From assembly GCA_013813215.1 (NCBI GenBank), contig JACCSC010000143.1:1-8034 (forward strand): a stretch of 8,034 bases of DNA. Direction: 5' to 3'. Source of the DNA: Geodermatophilaceae bacterium (GTDB lineage Bacteria > Actinomycetota > Actinomycetes > Mycobacteriales > Geodermatophilaceae). The notes under the pieces were generated by a model. That model made no database searches, had not been told where the DNA came from, and saw only the letters and a list, made by a program, of their open reading frames with translations. The position numbers and the translations under genes were made by a program. Shown piece after piece: positions 5,224-8,034 of the stretch (position 1 is its first letter; the number at the start of each line of letters is the position of its first letter).

Positions 5224-6095
5224 CCCCGGAGGCCAGCGGGATCGAGGTCGTGATCGTGTCCGGCCTGTCCGGCGCCGGGCGGAGCACTGCCGCGAAGTGT
5301 CTGGAGGACCTCGGCTTCTTCGTCGTCGACAACCTCCCCCCCGAGCTCATCGCGACCATGGTCGACCTCGGCAGCCGGTCCCAGGGTGCGGTGACCCGGG
5401 TCGCCGTGGTCGTGGACGTCCGCAGCCGCGCCTTCACCTTCGACCTGAAGTCCACGATCGTCGAGCTGGACCGCGACGGTTACCGGCCGCGGGTGCTCTT
5501 CCTGGAGGCGAGCGAACCGGTCCTGGTCCGGCGGTTCGAGGCGGTCCGCCGCGCTCACCCCATGCAGGGCGGCGGGCGGCTCGTCGACGGCATCCGGGCC
5601 GAACGCGCGTTGTTGGGTGAACTGTCCGCCGACGCGGACCTGGTCATCGACACCAGCGAACTGAACGTCCACCAGCTGCGTCGCAAGCTCGAGGCTGCCT
5701 TCGGCGAGCGGGAGATGCCCGCGCTCAAAGCGACGGTGATGTCCTTCGGCTTCAAGTACGGGCTGCCGGTCGACGCGGACATGGTCTTCGACGTGCGCTT
5801 CCTGCCCAACCCGCATTGGATACCCGAGCTGCGCGAGCACACCGGGCAGGAGGACGACGTTCGGGACTACGTGCTCAGCCAGGACGGCGCCGGGCGCTTC
5901 CTCGACCTGCTGCACGAACTGCTCCAGCTCGTCGGTGCCGGCTACCAGCGGGAGGGGAAGCGCTATCTGACGGTCGCGCTCGGGTGCACCGGCGGCAAGC
6001 ACCGCTCGGTGGTGATGACGGAGAACCTGGCCGCGCGGCTGGCCCGCGACGGCGTACAGGCCACTGTCTTCCACCGCGATCTGGGCCGCGAATGA
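5220..6095 (+). CDS. rapZ: RNase adapter / nucleotide-binding protein RapZ (YvcJ family)
   Basis: A 291-residue, full-length RapZ/YvcJ protein. In E. coli RapZ is an RNA-binding adapter that steers decay of the sRNA GlmZ and so controls GlmS and amino-sugar supply; Bacillus YvcJ is an NTPase. Actinobacteria lack recognisable GlmY/GlmZ, so the partner here is unknown. The P-loop reads GLSGAGRS (15-22), with Arg21 in place of the usual Walker Lys, a form I also recall from mycobacterial Rv1421. DNLPPEL (37-43) and DVRSR (66-70) follow. The C-terminal domain has GCTGGKHRSV (255-264), the conserved RNA/sugar-binding segment. The GTG start overlaps the uvrC TGA as GTGA, with no strong Shine-Dalgarno site, which suggests translational coupling. 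yvcK follows after 25 bases. Confidence 0.96.
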   Translation: MTPEASGIEVVIVSGLSGAGRSTAAKCLEDLGFFVVDNLPPELIATMVDLGSRSQGAVTRVAVVVDVRSRAFTFDLKSTIVELDRDGYRPRVLFLEASEPVLVRRFEAVRRAHPMQGGGRLVDGIRAERALLGELSADADLVIDTSELNVHQLRRKLEAAFGEREMPALKATVMSFGFKYGLPVDADMVFDVRFLPNPHWIPELREHTGQEDDVRDYVLSQDGAGRFLDLLHELLQLVGAGYQREGKRYLTVALGCTGGKHRSVVMTENLAARLARDGVQATVFHRDLGRE

Positions 6096-6120
6096 CACCC
6101 TCCCCGATCGGCGGTCGGGC

Positions 6121-7086
6121 ATGACCGGCGCCAACGGTGGCCCGAAGGTTGTCGCTATGGGCGGCGGACACGGCCTGTCCGCCTCGCTGGCCGCGCTGCG
6201 CACGCTGACCGAGCACCTCACCGCCATCGTCACCGTCGCCGACGACGGCGGGTCCAGCGGCCGGATCCGCCGCGAGCTGGGCGTGCTGCCGCCCGGCGAT
6301 CTGCGGATGGCGCTGGCCACGCTGGCCGGTGACGAGGAGGGCTGCGAACGGCTGGCCGACCTGCTCCAGCACCGCTTCGGTGGTACCGGGGCACTGGCCG
6401 GCCACCCGGTCGGCAACCTGCTGATCACCGGCCTGATCGAGATGCTCGGCGGGGACGCCGTCGAAGCGCTGGCCACGGTGGGCCGCATCGTCGGGGCCCG
6501 CGGTCAGGTGCTGCCGATGTCCCTCGTACCGCTCGAGATCGCGGCGATGGTCAGTGGTTTCGACCCCGACCACCCGACGGACGTACGCCGGATCCGCGGT
6601 CAGGTCGCGGTGGCCACGACGCCCGGACGGGTCGTGTCCGTGGCCCTCGTGCCCGAGTCGCCGCCGGCCTGCCCCGAAGCCGTGGCGGCCATCCGGGCGG
6701 CGGACGCCGTCGTTCTCGGACCGGGGTCCTGGTTCACTTCCGTCCTGCCGCACGTCATGGTGCCGGAGCTGCTGGCGGCGCTGGCGACCTCCGAGGCGCG
6801 CATCGTGGTCACGTTGAACCTTGCCCCCCAGCCCGGGGAGACCGAGGGCTTCTCACCCCAGGAACTGCTCGACGTGCTGTACCGCCACGCGCCCGGGCTG
6901 TTGGTCGACGTCGTACTGGCCGACGAGGAAGCGGTCGCAGACCGCCGTGGGCTGACGGATACGGTGCACGCACGCGGCGCGCGACTGGTGTTGGCACCAG
7001 TCGCCGCGGCGGACGGAACCGCCCGGCACGACCCGAAGTTGCTCGCGGCGGCGTTGCGTCAGGTGATCGGAGCGGACGCGCGGTGA
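6121..7086 (+). CDS. yvcK: YvcK/GlmR/CuvA family UDP-sugar-binding regulator (gluconeogenesis factor family)
   Basis: A 321-residue CofD-like Rossmann-fold protein, the usual length. Family members (Bacillus YvcK/GlmR, mycobacterial CuvA) bind UDP-GlcNAc, are needed for growth on gluconeogenic carbon, and direct carbon to peptidoglycan precursors and envelope synthesis. Visible motifs are GGGHGL (14-19) in the nucleotide-binding loop, VADDGGSSGRIRRELG (39-54), PPGDLR (57-62), GHPVGNLL (94-101) and LGPGSWFTSVLP (199-210). There is no signal peptide or membrane segment, so it is cytosolic. The ATG at 6121 follows rapZ by 25 bases with only a weak G-rich tract before it, so translation may depend on ribosomes arriving from rapZ. 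Its place between rapZ and whiA is conserved across Gram-positive bacteria. Identification is confident. Confidence 0.96.
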   Translation: MTGANGGPKVVAMGGGHGLSASLAALRTLTEHLTAIVTVADDGGSSGRIRRELGVLPPGDLRMALATLAGDEEGCERLADLLQHRFGGTGALAGHPVGNLLITGLIEMLGGDAVEALATVGRIVGARGQVLPMSLVPLEIAAMVSGFDPDHPTDVRRIRGQVAVATTPGRVVSVALVPESPPACPEAVAAIRAADAVVLGPGSWFTSVLPHVMVPELLAALATSEARIVVTLNLAPQPGETEGFSPQELLDVLYRHAPGLLVDVVLADEEAVADRRGLTDTVHARGARLVLAPVAAADGTARHDPKLLAAALRQVIGADAR

Positions 7087-7096
7087 GGATGACAGT

Positions 7097-7103
7097 GGGG
7101 GAG
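7097..7103 (+). promoter_or_regulatory. Shine-Dalgarno site of whiA
   Basis: GGGGGAG lies eight bases before the GTG at 7112 and supports that start over the in-frame ATG at 7118, which would be spaced too far. WhiA proteins known from Streptomyces also begin with the MAMT sequence produced by the GTG start. Confidence 0.65.
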
Positions 7104-7111
7104 CGGGCCCG

Positions 7112-8034
7112 GTGGCGATGACCTCGGCGGTCAAGGACGAGTTGAGCCGGCTCGCGGTGGCCAAGTCCTGCTGCCGCAAGTCGGAGATCTCGGCCATCCT
7201 GCGGTTCTCCGGTGGCCTGCACATCGTGGCCGGTCATGTCGTCGTCGAGGCCGAGCTGGACACCGGGTCGGTGGCCCGTCGGCTGCGCAAGGAGATCTCG
7301 GACGTCTTCGGCCACGTCGCGGAGATCCAGGTGCTCTCGGCCGGGAACATCCGCAAGGGCAACCGCTACCTGATCCGGGTCTCCCGTGACGGGGAGGGCT
7401 TGGCCCGGCAGACCGGGCTGCTCGACCTGCGCGGGCGACCGGTGCGCGGCCTGCCCCGCCAGGTGGTGGCCGGTGGTGCCTGTTGCAGTGCGGCGGCGTG
7501 GCGCGGGGCGTTCCTGGCCCACGGTTCGCTGACCGAACCGGGCCGGTCGTCCTCCCTCGAGGTCACCGCGCCCGGTCACGAGGCGGCGGTGGCCCTGGTC
7601 GGGGCGGCCCGCCGGCTCGGTGTCGCGGCGAAGGCCCGCGAGGTCCGTGGGATCGACCGGGTGGTCATCCGCGACGGCGATGCGATCGGCGCCCTGCTCA
7701 CCAAGCTCGGCGCCCACCAGTCGGTGCTGGCCTGGGAGGAACGCCGGATGCGCCGCGAGGTGCGGGCCACGGCGAACCGGCTGGCCAACTTCGACGACGC
7801 CAACCTGCGCCGCTCAGCGCGGGCGGCGGTGGCGGCGGCCGCCCGGGTCCATCGCGCGATGGAGATCCTGGGCGACGAGGCCCCCGATCACCTGTTGCGG
7901 GCCGGTCGGCTCCGACTCGAGCACGGGCAGGCCTCGCTGGAGGAACTCGGCTCCCTGGCCGACCCGCCGATGACCAAGGATGCCGTCGCGGGCCGGATCC
8001 GGCGGCTGCTCGCGCTGGCCGACAAGCGCGCCGC
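7112..8034 (+). CDS. whiA: Sporulation/cell-division transcription regulator WhiA (3'-truncated)
   Basis: 307 residues are present from GTG 7112 and the frame is still open at the window end; Streptomyces WhiA has about 330 residues, so roughly 20 are missing. WhiA is a DNA-binding regulator that in Streptomyces acts with WhiB to switch on sporulation septation genes such as ftsZ. In non-sporulating Gram-positives it affects division and chromosome segregation. The N-terminal part (about 1-220) is the degenerate LAGLIDADG homing-endonuclease fold; the segment AAWRGAFLAHGSLTEPGR (128-145) corresponds to a LAGLIDADG helix that has lost its acidic catalytic residue. ANRLANFDDANLRRS (221-235) is highly conserved in the family. 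The C-terminal helix-turn-helix lies at about 273-303 (ASLEELGSLADPPMTKDAVAGR onward in part). It follows yvcK by 25 bases and closes the rapZ-yvcK-whiA block. Confidence 0.96.
   Translation, partial: MAMTSAVKDELSRLAVAKSCCRKSEISAILRFSGGLHIVAGHVVVEAELDTGSVARRLRKEISDVFGHVAEIQVLSAGNIRKGNRYLIRVSRDGEGLARQTGLLDLRGRPVRGLPRQVVAGGACCSAAAWRGAFLAHGSLTEPGRSSSLEVTAPGHEAAVALVGAARRLGVAAKAREVRGIDRVVIRDGDAIGALLTKLGAHQSVLAWEERRMRREVRATANRLANFDDANLRRSARAAVAAAARVHRAMEILGDEAPDHLLRAGRLRLEHGQASLEELGSLADPPMTKDAVAGRIRRLLALADKRA

Noticed and set aside
4959..6488. A 509-codon open frame on the minus strand across uvrC, rapZ and yvcK
   Set aside because: It crosses three well-identified genes on the opposite strand and shows no known motif, so it is a GC-driven shadow.
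7089..7111. TGACAGTG before whiA as another PafBC-type element
   Set aside because: It has TGAC, not the TGTC core, and no TANNNT sequence lies eight bases downstream. It is only the rapZ-yvcK-whiA intergenic spacer and the ribosome binding region.
1..8034. tRNA, rRNA, CRISPR array, insertion sequence or prophage genes
   Set aside because: No repeats with regular spacing, no transposase or integrase motifs and no cloverleaf-like sequence were seen. Almost all of the window is accounted for by conserved chromosomal genes.

Overview
The window is very GC-rich (by eye around 70%), with strong G/C preference at third codon positions and frequent GTG starts. It carries whiA, and the order uvrC-rapZ-yvcK-whiA is the arrangement known from Actinomycetota (in Mycobacterium tuberculosis, Rv1420 to Rv1423). 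This is a chromosomal segment of a high-GC actinobacterium; genus cannot be read from it. All genes are on the + strand, and both ends of the window cut through a gene.

Layout. 1-2156: most of uvrA, lacking its N-terminus. 2157-2188: a GC-rich hairpin just after the uvrA stop. 2245-2403: a 52-residue, extremely acidic small protein of unknown function. 2530-3165: a stand-alone HhH-GPD DNA-glycosylase-like protein, whose upstream region holds a candidate promoter, a 16-bp palindrome and a strong ribosome binding site. 3176-3237: a 62-nt imperfect inverted repeat. 3289-5223: uvrC, apparently read from a leaderless transcript. 5220-6095: rapZ, overlapping the uvrC stop by 4 nt. 6121-7086: yvcK/glmR. 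7112-8034: whiA, cut at its 3' end.

How the genes fit together. UvrA and UvrC are the damage-sensing and incision subunits of nucleotide excision repair. The HhH-GPD protein between them is probably a base-excision-type enzyme, so the left two thirds is a DNA repair neighbourhood. The right third is the conserved rapZ-yvcK-whiA block, which links nucleotide-sugar/envelope metabolism to cell division and sporulation control. It looks translationally coupled to uvrC.

The main new observation is regulatory. Both the HhH-GPD gene and uvrC have upstream elements resembling the mycobacterial RecA-independent DNA-damage promoter (PafBC type, tTGTCRGTG-N8-TANNNT), and each has exactly 8 nt between the TGTCR element and the -10. 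If real, they would place the glycosylase and uvrC, and perhaps rapZ-yvcK-whiA by read-through, under the same DNA-damage activator. The inverted repeat at 3176-3237 and the TetR-operator-like palindrome at 2498-2513 are the other structures not explained by coding sequence.
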